64,000 nucleotides of DNA from Bacteroidales bacterium KHT7 (GTDB taxonomy: Bacteria > Bacteroidota > Bacteroidia > Bacteroidales > Bacteroidaceae): contig FNBQ01000001.1 in the NCBI GenBank assembly GCA_900102385.1, positions 1 to 64,000 of the forward strand, read 5' to 3'. This document shows, one piece after another, positions 17,602 to 25,793 of this stretch; the first letter of the stretch is position 1, and every line of letters starts with the position of its first letter. The translations under genes and the position numbers were made by a program. The notes beneath the pieces were generated by a model. It had not been told where the DNA came from, ran no database searches, and saw nothing but the letters and a program-made list of their open reading frames with translations.

Positions 17602-17701
17602 TTCGAGATGAGAAAAGAAAAAGAGAGTGAAAAAAACAGGCACGCACTCCCCAGTGCGCGCCTGCTAATAAAACATGAACAGTCTCTATGAATTAAAAAT
17701 A

Positions 17702-19783
17702 TTAATATCCAGGATTCTGATATGCAGCCTTTTCATCTGAACTCAAAGACTTTCCGCTTTCGTCAGTCAAGGCATCGAGCAATCCCTGAGGAATTGGACG
17801 ATAGTAATGAATCTTAGGGTTAAATGTACCCTGACCACGAACGCCTGCATCGTTAAATGCCTTGTGTCTTACCTCAAGCTGACGCTGGCGAGCCAAGTCC
17901 TCCCAACGTGTGTACTCACCTGTAAGCTCGCGAGTACGTTCGTTAAGGATGAAGTTCATAACCTTCTGATACTCTTCGTCTCCCTTGAACATTTCGCCGC
18001 CTGTTGCTTTAAGTGCAGCGAAAATCTTATTATCGATTTCGGAATTAAGAATGTCGTTTACATCGTTCAAAAGCAGATTGTTCTTTGTTGACTCTGTTGT
18101 CACTTCTTCAATCTTGTTTGACTCATAGTAAGTGTTAGCAGTTGTGTAGATAGCACCATCTGCACTATAACCGCCACCCTTGCCTGCACAAGCTGTGTTG
18201 TTTACATAAGCAGCACCACCGTCAACATGGATAGAACGGTCCTCTCCCTCGGCATATCCGGCACGCTCACGAAGCATGTTAATCATCTCAACAACCTTGG
18301 CGTACTCCTTCTTGCGAGCGTATGCCTCGGCACACATCAATACATCCTCGGCAGAACGTGCAACGATAGCGTCGCGAGTTCCAAACTGAGAAGAAATAGC
18401 GTTACGAGCACCATCGCGATGCTTACCATTTGCTACAAAGCGCTTCTTCTGAGCGTAGTTGCCATAATTTCCATGACCACTTACCCAATCCTGTTCCTCA
18501 CCTGCAAAGTAGCGGACGAATGTGTGAGGAGCCTGCATTACGCCATTGCGTGTAACCTGACCCTCTGTACCAAGATTCTTGTATTCTGTGTCGCCAGCAT
18601 CGTTTACGATATACTTAATACCAACTTCGCCACCAACAAATCTCTTGTCGCCAACACTTACGCCAGCAGGCAGATAAGAAGCCTGTCCTGCCTCATAAGT
18701 TGGAGCACCCTTTGTATCATTACAGCCGTAGCAAGTAATGAATGTCTTCCAGAAACGAGAGTCGTTTACACGGTCGTACACATCGAGAGTGTAGTTTGTT
18801 GTACGCAAGTAGCAGAACTCACGGTCGCCCGAGATATCACGCTTTGTTCCAGCCATATCCTGATAAACGGCAGGGAATGCCAAGTGTGCCTGGTTTCCGA
18901 AACGTCCCTGTGTTGCCTCATCAAGAGTGAACTGGGCAGCCAAAACGATTTCAGAGACACTCTCGTTGGCATCATCTGGCTTAGTATAGTTCCACAAAGA
19001 AGCGAAATCTGCACATAGAGGATGAGCTGCAATAACCTCCTTTGTAAGCTTGATAACATCGTTCAAGTCTGAACTTATATAAGAAGAATTCCAGCTTGAA
19101 TAAAGTTCGCTTGCGCGTGTAAGCTTAGCCTTTGCAAGGAAGTGGGCAGCAGCGTACTTTGTAACTCGTCCCTGAGCCTCAGCCTTTACTGGCAGCAGTT
19201 CGTAAGCTTGAGTAAAGTCGCTTATAATCTGTGCAAAGCACTCATCCTCTGTATTTCTTGGGAAGTAAGTATCCTTATCAGACTCTGTTGGCTTCAACTT
19301 CAAATGCACAGCTCCGTATGTCTTAACGAGCTCAAAATAGCAATATGCACGGAAGAAGTAAGCCTCTCCTAAACGTGTATTATAAGTGTCCAGAGTCTTT
19401 GGATAATACAAAGGTATATTTTCAATGGCTCTGTTCGTTGCTTCAATACGGTTATACATATTGTCTGCCAAGCCAGGAATATAAGTTCCTTCTACAGAAT
19501 TCAACGTTGTATAACCATTCATTGGAGCCACCTCGTTGTTAGCATCGGTATATTCGTCGACACCCATATTGTACAATCCGTAACCCCAACTGTAGTTAAA
19601 CTTCCAGCCAAGGGTTGAATATGTACCTGTAATAAGGTCGTTTATACCAACTTCAGACTTATAGTACTCGAGATTCTTAGCATTCAACTGATCCTCATCA
19701 AGGAAACTGTCGCTACATCCGGTCGCAACAAAACCCATCGAAGCCAAGAACAAAGACGAGAATAAAATTCTATTTAATTTCAT
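17702..19783 (-). CDS. SusD/RagB-family surface glycan-binding lipoprotein
   Basis: The 693-residue protein begins with a lipoprotein signal (FVATGC, Cys23). It has the SusD layout: the N-terminal SusD-like domain with TPR helices (RLGEAYFFRAYCYFELVKTYG) and a C-terminal RagB/SusD part ending with the family-typical FNPKIHYYRPIPQGLLDA. It would sit on the cell surface as the lid of the SusC porin encoded 28 bp upstream and capture rhamnogalacturonan oligosaccharides. It is longer than many SusD proteins (about 550-600 residues), with an inserted loop region around residues 500-560. The downstream end borders the 11-bp array. Confidence 0.93.
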   Translation of the reverse strand: MKLNRILFSSLFLASMGFVATGCSDSFLDEDQLNAKNLEYYKSEVGINDLITGTYSTLGWKFNYSWGYGLYNMGVDEYTDANNEVAPMNGYTTLNSVEGTYIPGLADNMYNRIEATNRAIENIPLYYPKTLDTYNTRLGEAYFFRAYCYFELVKTYGAVHLKLKPTESDKDTYFPRNTEDECFAQIISDFTQAYELLPVKAEAQGRVTKYAAAHFLAKAKLTRASELYSSWNSSYISSDLNDVIKLTKEVIAAHPLCADFASLWNYTKPDDANESVSEIVLAAQFTLDEATQGRFGNQAHLAFPAVYQDMAGTKRDISGDREFCYLRTTNYTLDVYDRVNDSRFWKTFITCYGCNDTKGAPTYEAGQASYLPAGVSVGDKRFVGGEVGIKYIVNDAGDTEYKNLGTEGQVTRNGVMQAPHTFVRYFAGEEQDWVSGHGNYGNYAQKKRFVANGKHRDGARNAISSQFGTRDAIVARSAEDVLMCAEAYARKKEYAKVVEMINMLRERAGYAEGEDRSIHVDGGAAYVNNTACAGKGGGYSADGAIYTTANTYYESNKIEEVTTESTKNNLLLNDVNDILNSEIDNKIFAALKATGGEMFKGDEEYQKVMNFILNERTRELTGEYTRWEDLARQRQLEVRHKAFNDAGVRGQGTFNPKIHYYRPIPQGLLDALTDESGKSLSSDEKAAYQNPGY

Positions 19784-19811
19784 AATCTTTTTTTCTTACT
19801 GATGTTAATAA

Positions 19812-22800
19812 TTAGAATCCTATGTTAAGACCGATAACGAAACCACGGATTGTTGTTGTAGAACCCAGGATTCTTGTATTGTTATCGTAGTTCATGAGGT
19901 CGGTATCCAACCATTTACATTTACTGTAAAGTGTGCAAGGATTCATCAACTGAGCGTAAATCTTTAGGTTTGAAAGTCCTGTACCATTAAGCTGCTTTGG
20001 CGACAAAGAGTAGCCAAGAGATACGTTACGCAACTTGATGTAAGAACCATCCTGATAGTTCATACAACTCTGATACTGATCCTGGCTCTCACCGTTGATA
20101 CCTGGCTGATAGTACTCTGCATTCTCGTTATATCCAGGTACAAAGTAGTCAATCTTACGCTGCATGAAACGACCGTCGAGTGTAAGAGCGCCCTGATTTA
20201 CGGTGAATCCCCAACGAGAGAAGATAAAGAATGAGAGTTCCCAATTCTTATATGTAAGTGTATTGTTCCAACCACCGCTCCATGATGGGCGAACTGATCC
20301 TATAGACTTGCAACGGTCATCTGCATCAATATCTCCATCACCGTCCAAATCCTTAACTTTGATTTGTCCAACCTTACGGTTGTACTTCTTTGCCAACTCT
20401 TCCTCGGCAGTTGTCCAGATTCCGTCATAAACATAGTCTGCAAATACCAAGATTTCTTCGCCTACAAACCACTTATTAGCCCAATCTTCCGTTGCACCGT
20501 TTGCAAGTTCAGTAATCTCACTCTTATCCTTAGACCATGTTAGAGTTGTAGTCCATCTGAAACCATTGCCCTGGTATGGAATTGCACTCAACTGAACATC
20601 AATACCCCAACCCTTAGAAGCTGCAACGTTTGCCATTGTTGTTGTATAACCAGAAATTGAAGGAATCTTCATTGCAGTAAGGATGTCGTCTGTCTTATTT
20701 ATATAGTAATCGATGCTACCGCTGATTCTGCTCTTAAATACAGCAAAGTCAACACCAATGTTTGTCTGAGTTGTACGCTCCCAACCTACATTTTGATTAG
20801 CCATCATGTTCGGATTCTTTGCTGAAGCATCAGAACCAAGATAGCCCAAGGCTGAAGTATTACCCCAATGGTAGTACAATTCCTGAAGTCCACCCTTTGT
20901 ATCGTATGGGTTAATAGCAGAAGAACCAGATGAACCATAACCAGCACGAAGCTTCAGCTGGCTTACCCAGTCAACATCCTGCATAAACTCCTCCTGGTCG
21001 ATACGCCAACCCAAGGCAACAGAACCGAAGCTATCCCACTTGTGACCGGCAGAAAGAACTGAAGAACCATCTCGACGGACAGAAGCAGTAAGCAAATACC
21101 TATCCATGAAAGAGTAATTCAGACGAGCCATATATGAAGCCATCTGAGATTCACTATAACCCGAACCAGCCTTCATGTTATCCGCTGGAGTTCCAAGGTT
21201 ATACCAGAGTTCAGTATCAGATGTCAATGCAGAGTTGCTCATAGACATTGTATCGTAATGTTTCTTTGTTGCACTCTGCATCAAAGTAATGCCAATCTTG
21301 TGAACATCGGCAATTACTTTATCATAATAAATAAGGTTATCGAGTACCCAGTTTCTGTCCTGGTTGCGAGCCCAGCTACCCTTACGGCTATAATCAGAGT
21401 TGATAGAGCCGTACTTATTCATAGTACCTGTCTCATACTGACGGAACTCCGGACCGAACTGAACACGGTATCTCAATCCTTCGAGAGGCTTCCACATCTT
21501 GCCGAAGTTAACATCAGCATAGAAAACACCCGAAACATTGAGTCTCTTGCGCTGATTTACGTTCAAATCAAGTTCGTTGATTGGGTTGATGATATTTACA
21601 TCGGCATTAGGGTTACGGATGTAATCGCCATTCTCGTCGTACGGAACAGACCAAGGCAACATTCCACGAAGTGCGTTGTAGTAATCACCAGCACCGGTTA
21701 CTGACTTTGTGAAACTGTAACCGTAGTCCTGCTCGGTGTAAGCACCATTGATAGATGCTCCCAACTTAAGGTAAGGAAGAGGCTCGGCATCGAACGTTAC
21801 CTTAGCAGAATAACGAGTATATTCCTGCCCCGGCTGCACACTCTTCTGGTTCAAATAGCCGAATGAGCCGTATGCCTGAATTTTCTCAGTACCACCAGAG
21901 AAATTGATGTTATGGTCGTGAGTTACACCAGTTCTCTTTCCGTGAGAAGCCCAGTCGTACTCGCCTACCAATGCAGGATTGTAAGAACCACTTGCGTATG
22001 CCTTTTCAATGTTTGCCCATGAAGCAGCAACACTTCCGTAAAGATTCTTATCTATAGACTCAACAGGAATAATCTTACCATTTGAACCAATTTCTGATTC
22101 ATAGCCTCTTTTTCCCGTTTTACTATCTATTGCTGAATATTTAGCAAGACGTGAATAATCGAGCCACTCGGCAGCCGACATATATTCGGCAACATCGCTA
22201 AGAGTTTCGAACTTCACAGTACCAGAATAATTAACACTAACCTTACCTTCCTTACCTTTCTTAGTAGTGATAAGTACAACACCATTCGCACCACGCGAAC
22301 CGTAGATGGCAGTTGCAGAGGCATCCTTCAAGACATCGACAGACTCGATATCCGCTGGGTTGATAGAACTAAGGTCATTAGAGGTAATCATACCATCAAC
22401 AACATACAACGGGTCGGGACTTGCAGAAAGAGAGCGGACACCACGAATGTTGATTCCACCGACTTCACCAGGACGCTGGCTGTTGGTAATATCAACACCG
22501 GCAGCCCTACCCTGCATACCTTCGAGGGCGTTGCTTACAGGCATAGCCTTAAGTTCCTTCTCGCCTACGCGTGCCATAGATCCGGTAACGTCGGTCTTAC
22601 GCTGCACACCGTAACCAACAACTACAACCTCATCGAGGGCGCGGTCGTCTTCGGCAAGAACAACTTGCATGTTCTGCGAAACCTTAACTGTCTGGGTAAT
22701 GTATCCAATGTAAGAGATTTCGAGCAAATTGGTCTTGCGACACTTAATCATGAAATCACCATTAAAGTCGCTGATAGTACCAGTACTTGTTCCCTTTACA

Positions 22801-22988
22801 AGGATGTTAGCACCAATAATTGGGCTTCCCGAATTGTCAACAACAGTTCCTTTAAAAACTGTTTCAGGTTCTTCTGCACTTATGGCAGGAGCGGATTTTG
22901 CCGTTGCATTTACATTAACGCCCGCAAACGCCGAGCAGAATAATGCTGCGAACAACAAATTTCCTTCACCAAAGGATCTTAGATTCAT
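19812..22988 (-). CDS. SusC/RagA-family TonB-dependent transporter
   Basis: The 1058-residue outer-membrane protein has a signal region, then a carboxypeptidase-D-like regulatory domain (VFKGTVVDNSGSPIIGANI to about residue 125). A TonB-box-like DEVVVVGYG, the plug domain (GVRSLSASPDPLYVVDGM, ATAIYGSRGANGVVLITTK) and a C-terminal barrel ending in GFVIGLNIGF follow. It imports oligosaccharides bound by the SusD partner. Its promoter region is shared with the divergent GH105 gene, linking transport and degradation in one regulatory unit. Confidence 0.95.
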   Translation of the reverse strand: MNLRSFGEGNLLFAALFCSAFAGVNVNATAKSAPAISAEEPETVFKGTVVDNSGSPIIGANILVKGTSTGTISDFNGDFMIKCRKTNLLEISYIGYITQTVKVSQNMQVVLAEDDRALDEVVVVGYGVQRKTDVTGSMARVGEKELKAMPVSNALEGMQGRAAGVDITNSQRPGEVGGINIRGVRSLSASPDPLYVVDGMITSNDLSSINPADIESVDVLKDASATAIYGSRGANGVVLITTKKGKEGKVSVNYSGTVKFETLSDVAEYMSAAEWLDYSRLAKYSAIDSKTGKRGYESEIGSNGKIIPVESIDKNLYGSVAASWANIEKAYASGSYNPALVGEYDWASHGKRTGVTHDHNINFSGGTEKIQAYGSFGYLNQKSVQPGQEYTRYSAKVTFDAEPLPYLKLGASINGAYTEQDYGYSFTKSVTGAGDYYNALRGMLPWSVPYDENGDYIRNPNADVNIINPINELDLNVNQRKRLNVSGVFYADVNFGKMWKPLEGLRYRVQFGPEFRQYETGTMNKYGSINSDYSRKGSWARNQDRNWVLDNLIYYDKVIADVHKIGITLMQSATKKHYDTMSMSNSALTSDTELWYNLGTPADNMKAGSGYSESQMASYMARLNYSFMDRYLLTASVRRDGSSVLSAGHKWDSFGSVALGWRIDQEEFMQDVDWVSQLKLRAGYGSSGSSAINPYDTKGGLQELYYHWGNTSALGYLGSDASAKNPNMMANQNVGWERTTQTNIGVDFAVFKSRISGSIDYYINKTDDILTAMKIPSISGYTTTMANVAASKGWGIDVQLSAIPYQGNGFRWTTTLTWSKDKSEITELANGATEDWANKWFVGEEILVFADYVYDGIWTTAEEELAKKYNRKVGQIKVKDLDGDGDIDADDRCKSIGSVRPSWSGGWNNTLTYKNWELSFFIFSRWGFTVNQGALTLDGRFMQRKIDYFVPGYNENAEYYQPGINGESQDQYQSCMNYQDGSYIKLRNVSLGYSLSPKQLNGTGLSNLKIYAQLMNPCTLYSKCKWLDTDLMNYDNNTRILGSTTTIRGFVIGLNIGF

Positions 22989-23106
22989 TTCTAATGTTTT
23001 AAAGGTTATTAAACTTTTTTCTCAATATATTAAATCCAACGCAACTCTGTGCTTTTTTCAGGATATCTTGTTTGAACCAAAAACTAAATTCATAATAGTA
23101 ACATTG

Positions 23107-23114
23107 CAAATATA
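23107..23114 (-). promoter_or_regulatory. Likely -7 element of the susC promoter
   Basis: Minus-strand TATATTTG matches the Bacteroidetes TAnnTTTG -7 box, with TTG about 18 nt upstream. It gives a leader of about 110 nt before the susC ATG at 22988. The 316-bp susC/GH105 gap holds only these divergent promoters and AT-rich DNA. Confidence 0.5.
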
Positions 23115-23254
23115 AATATTGTTACGGAAAAACAAGTAAAAAAATGTTTACTTTAAGTTTAATTTTAGTAAAAAAGGCTTTATCCAGCACGTTAAGTGCC
23201 AAATTCACGATATAAAATACCAATTACTCACCCTTTTTATTAACCTAATTTTAT

Positions 23255-23262
23255 TAACTTTG
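23255..23262 (+). promoter_or_regulatory. Likely -7 element of the GH105 promoter
   Basis: TAACTTTG fits TAnnTTTG about 43 nt upstream of the GH105 ATG. The -33 region is T-rich without a clean TTTG, in line with a promoter that needs the HTCS activator. Confidence 0.55.
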
Positions 23263-23304
23263 CGCCAACTATAAGATTTAATAACAAATAAAAAAACTTT
23301 TATT

Positions 23305-24441
23305 ATGGAACTTAAAAAGGTTATTCTTTGTGCAGTAGCAGGAATAGTTACAAGTACATCTACTGTATTTGCACAGTTGCCATCGCAGAAGGAGATACTT
23401 GCCTCTGTTGAGAAAGTGAACGGCTACTTTATGAAGAAGTATCCCGACCCTACACTCCCTACATACGTCAAGAAGATGCGACCAAGCAGTCTGTGGACTC
23501 GCGCCGTGTATTACGAAGGACTGATGGCTCTCTATGCCATCCAGCCAAGAGACGCGTATTTCAAATATACCTACGACTGGGGCGAGCAGCACAAGTGGAC
23601 TCCACGCAACGGCAACACAACAAAAGATGCCGACGACTACTGCTGCAGCCAGACATATATAGATATGTATCGCCTTACTCACGACTGGAAGATGATTCAG
23701 AACGCCATAATAAACGCCGACATGATTGTAAACAATCCTGACGACAGCGACTGGTGGTGGATTGATGCCATTCAGATGGGTATGCCGGTGCTTGCAAAAC
23801 TGGGCAAGACTCTGAACGAGCCTAAATACTGGAACAAGATGTGGGATATGTATGCCTACACACGCAACAAGCAGGGCGAGGCCGGCATGTATAACGCTAA
23901 GGAAGGCTTGTGGTGGAGAGATAAGGATTTTGACCCACCATACAAAGAGCCTAACGGAAAGAACTGCTACTGGGCACGCGGTAACGGATGGGTTTACGCG
24001 GCACTTGTACGCGTTCTCGACGAGATTCCGGCAAACGAGCCTCATCGCAAGGACTACATCAACGACTTTGTGGCTATGAGCAAGGCGATAAAGGCTTGTC
24101 AGCGCGCCGACGGATACTGGAACGTAAGTATGCACGACGAGAGCAACTTCGGAGGCAAGGAAGTTTCAGGAACATCGCTATTTATATATGGTATGGCATA
24201 CGGCATCAGAACAGGTATTCTTGACCGCGCAACATATCTGCCTGTAATAGAAAAGGCTTGGAACAACATGGTTAAGGAGTGTATCCACCCAGACAACGGA
24301 ATGTTGGGATACGTTCAGGGCACAGGAAAAGAGCCTAAGGACGGGCAGCCGGTTGGCTACAACAACTTCCCTGACTTTGAGGACTACGGCATAGGCTGCT
24401 TCCTTCTTGCCGGAACAGAACTTTACAAACTGAAAAAATAA
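23305..24441 (+). CDS. GH105 unsaturated rhamnogalacturonyl hydrolase
   Basis: The 378-residue protein carries a signal peptide ending VFAQ. Its (alpha/alpha)6 barrel has family-typical WTRAVYYEGLMALY, DWGEQHKW, CCSQTYIDMY, WWWIDAIQMG (Asp154 as probable general acid) and YWARGNGWVYAALVRVL. GH105 enzymes remove the unsaturated galacturonyl residue that PL11 leaves on the non-reducing end of rhamnogalacturonan fragments. It is the first gene of a three-gene plus-strand set, divergent from susC, followed by a hairpin that may lower downstream expression. Confidence 0.94.
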   Translation: MELKKVILCAVAGIVTSTSTVFAQLPSQKEILASVEKVNGYFMKKYPDPTLPTYVKKMRPSSLWTRAVYYEGLMALYAIQPRDAYFKYTYDWGEQHKWTPRNGNTTKDADDYCCSQTYIDMYRLTHDWKMIQNAIINADMIVNNPDDSDWWWIDAIQMGMPVLAKLGKTLNEPKYWNKMWDMYAYTRNKQGEAGMYNAKEGLWWRDKDFDPPYKEPNGKNCYWARGNGWVYAALVRVLDEIPANEPHRKDYINDFVAMSKAIKACQRADGYWNVSMHDESNFGGKEVSGTSLFIYGMAYGIRTGILDRATYLPVIEKAWNNMVKECIHPDNGMLGYVQGTGKEPKDGQPVGYNNFPDFEDYGIGCFLLAGTELYKLKK

Positions 24442-24455
24442 CTTATAAACAAGAA

Positions 24456-24501
24456 AATCGCAGATTCATACATAACGGTTGTATGAATCTGTGATTATTT
24501 T
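24456..24501 (+). terminator. Hairpin terminator/attenuator after GH105
   Basis: AATCGCAGATTCATAC (24456-24471) pairs with GTATGAATCTGTGATT (24481-24496), followed by ATTTTC. It lies in the 68-bp gap before the esterase gene. Confidence 0.7.
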
Positions 24502-24509
24502 CAAGAAAT

Positions 24510-25772
24510 ATGAAACGCATTTTTATATCAGCCATCATCCTGTGTACCATGATTCAGGCACAGGCTCAGAGTTTTAACTTCGCCTTTGGGCAGAAGAGCA
24601 AGACGGCTACGAACATAACAGCAGCCGACTCGTTCTCTGTTGAGAAAGGCTACGGATACGACTTCATAAACATTCCGCGAAAGGCTGCCGCTCCGTTCTA
24701 CTTCTCGGTAAACGTTCCCGACGGAAACTATAAGGTTACCGTTCGCCTCGGAAGCAAGAAGGCAAAGGCAAGCACATCGGTAAGAGCCGAATCGCGCCGT
24801 CTGTTCGTAGAGAACGTGGCAACAAAGAAAGGCGAATTCAAGGAATTCTCTTTCGTGGTTAACAAGCGCGACACTAAGATTTCGGACGGAAGCGTGGTGA
24901 AGATTAAGCCTCGCGAGAAAAACAAGCTGAACTGGGACGACAAACTGACAATCGAGTTCAACGGCGATGCTCCGGCAGTTTCGGAAATGAAGATTGAACG
25001 CATAGACAACGTTCCGACAGTCTACCTTATAGGAAACTCAACCGTGGTTGACCAAGATTTTGAGCCTTGGGCAAGTTGGGGACAGATGATTACCCGATGG
25101 TTCGACGACGGAATAAGTTTTGCGAACTACGCAGAGAGCGGCGAGAGAGCATCATCGTTCATCGGGGCAAACAGATTCAAGAAGATTCATTCACTTCTGA
25201 AAAAGGGCGACTACGTATTCATCGAGTTCGGACACAACGACCAGAAGGAGAAAGGTCCGGGCAAGGGCGCGTACTACAACTTCAGCACACATCTGAAAGA
25301 GATGACCGACATGGCACGCGCCAAGGGTGCAACCGTAATCTTCGTAACTCCAACGCAGCGTCGCAGCTTCGACAAGAACGGAAAGATAAAGGAGACTCAC
25401 GGCGACTATCCAGACGCAATGCGAGCAGTAGCAAAGCGCGAGAATGTTCAGGTTATAGAACTGCACGACATGACACGCACTTTCTACGAGACAATGGGCG
25501 TGGAGAACTCTAAAAAAGCATTCGTACACTACAAAAAAGGCTCGTTCCCGGGCATGGACAAGGATATGGAAGACAACACGCACTTCAACCCTTACGGCGC
25601 GTACGAACTGGCAAAATGTATCATCGAGGGCATGAAGCAACTTAATCTTCCGTTGCTGAAGAATCTGCGCGAGGATTACAAGCCATTCAATCCGGCACAG
25701 CCAGATGACGTTTCGACCTTCAAATGGAACAACAGTCCGTTCATCGACGTTCAGAAGCCCGACGGAAACTAA
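24510..25772 (+). CDS. Secreted rhamnogalacturonan acetylesterase (SGNH, CE12-like)
   Basis: A signal peptide ending QAQAQ precedes a beta-rich N-terminal domain (about residues 22-165; galactose-binding-like fold inferred). An SGNH hydrolase follows with GNSTV (Ser about 174), GERASSF, GHND (about 240) and DNTH (about 355), the Ser-His-Asp set of rhamnogalacturonan acetylesterases. It would remove acetyl groups from galacturonate so that lyase and hydrolases can proceed. The locus thus encodes three such esterase domains: this one and two fused to PL11. A 21-bp gap to the next gene suggests co-transcription. Confidence 0.9.
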   Translation: MKRIFISAIILCTMIQAQAQSFNFAFGQKSKTATNITAADSFSVEKGYGYDFINIPRKAAAPFYFSVNVPDGNYKVTVRLGSKKAKASTSVRAESRRLFVENVATKKGEFKEFSFVVNKRDTKISDGSVVKIKPREKNKLNWDDKLTIEFNGDAPAVSEMKIERIDNVPTVYLIGNSTVVDQDFEPWASWGQMITRWFDDGISFANYAESGERASSFIGANRFKKIHSLLKKGDYVFIEFGHNDQKEKGPGKGAYYNFSTHLKEMTDMARAKGATVIFVTPTQRRSFDKNGKIKETHGDYPDAMRAVAKRENVQVIELHDMTRTFYETMGVENSKKAFVHYKKGSFPGMDKDMEDNTHFNPYGAYELAKCIIEGMKQLNLPLLKNLREDYKPFNPAQPDDVSTFKWNNSPFIDVQKPDGN

Positions 25773-25793
25773 AATCACATTAAAACAAACTTT

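Noticed and set aside
17159-17647. Minus-strand open frames of 92-162 residues in the large 11-bp array
   Set aside because: An 11-bp step keeps several frames open at once; the peptides are repeat translations (LLPPCYLLAT type) and recur in the inverted array at 3.7-4.0 kb.
23278-24135. Minus-strand 285-residue frame opposite GH105
   Set aside because: Hydrophobic-looking but antisense to a well-supported enzyme and across its promoter.
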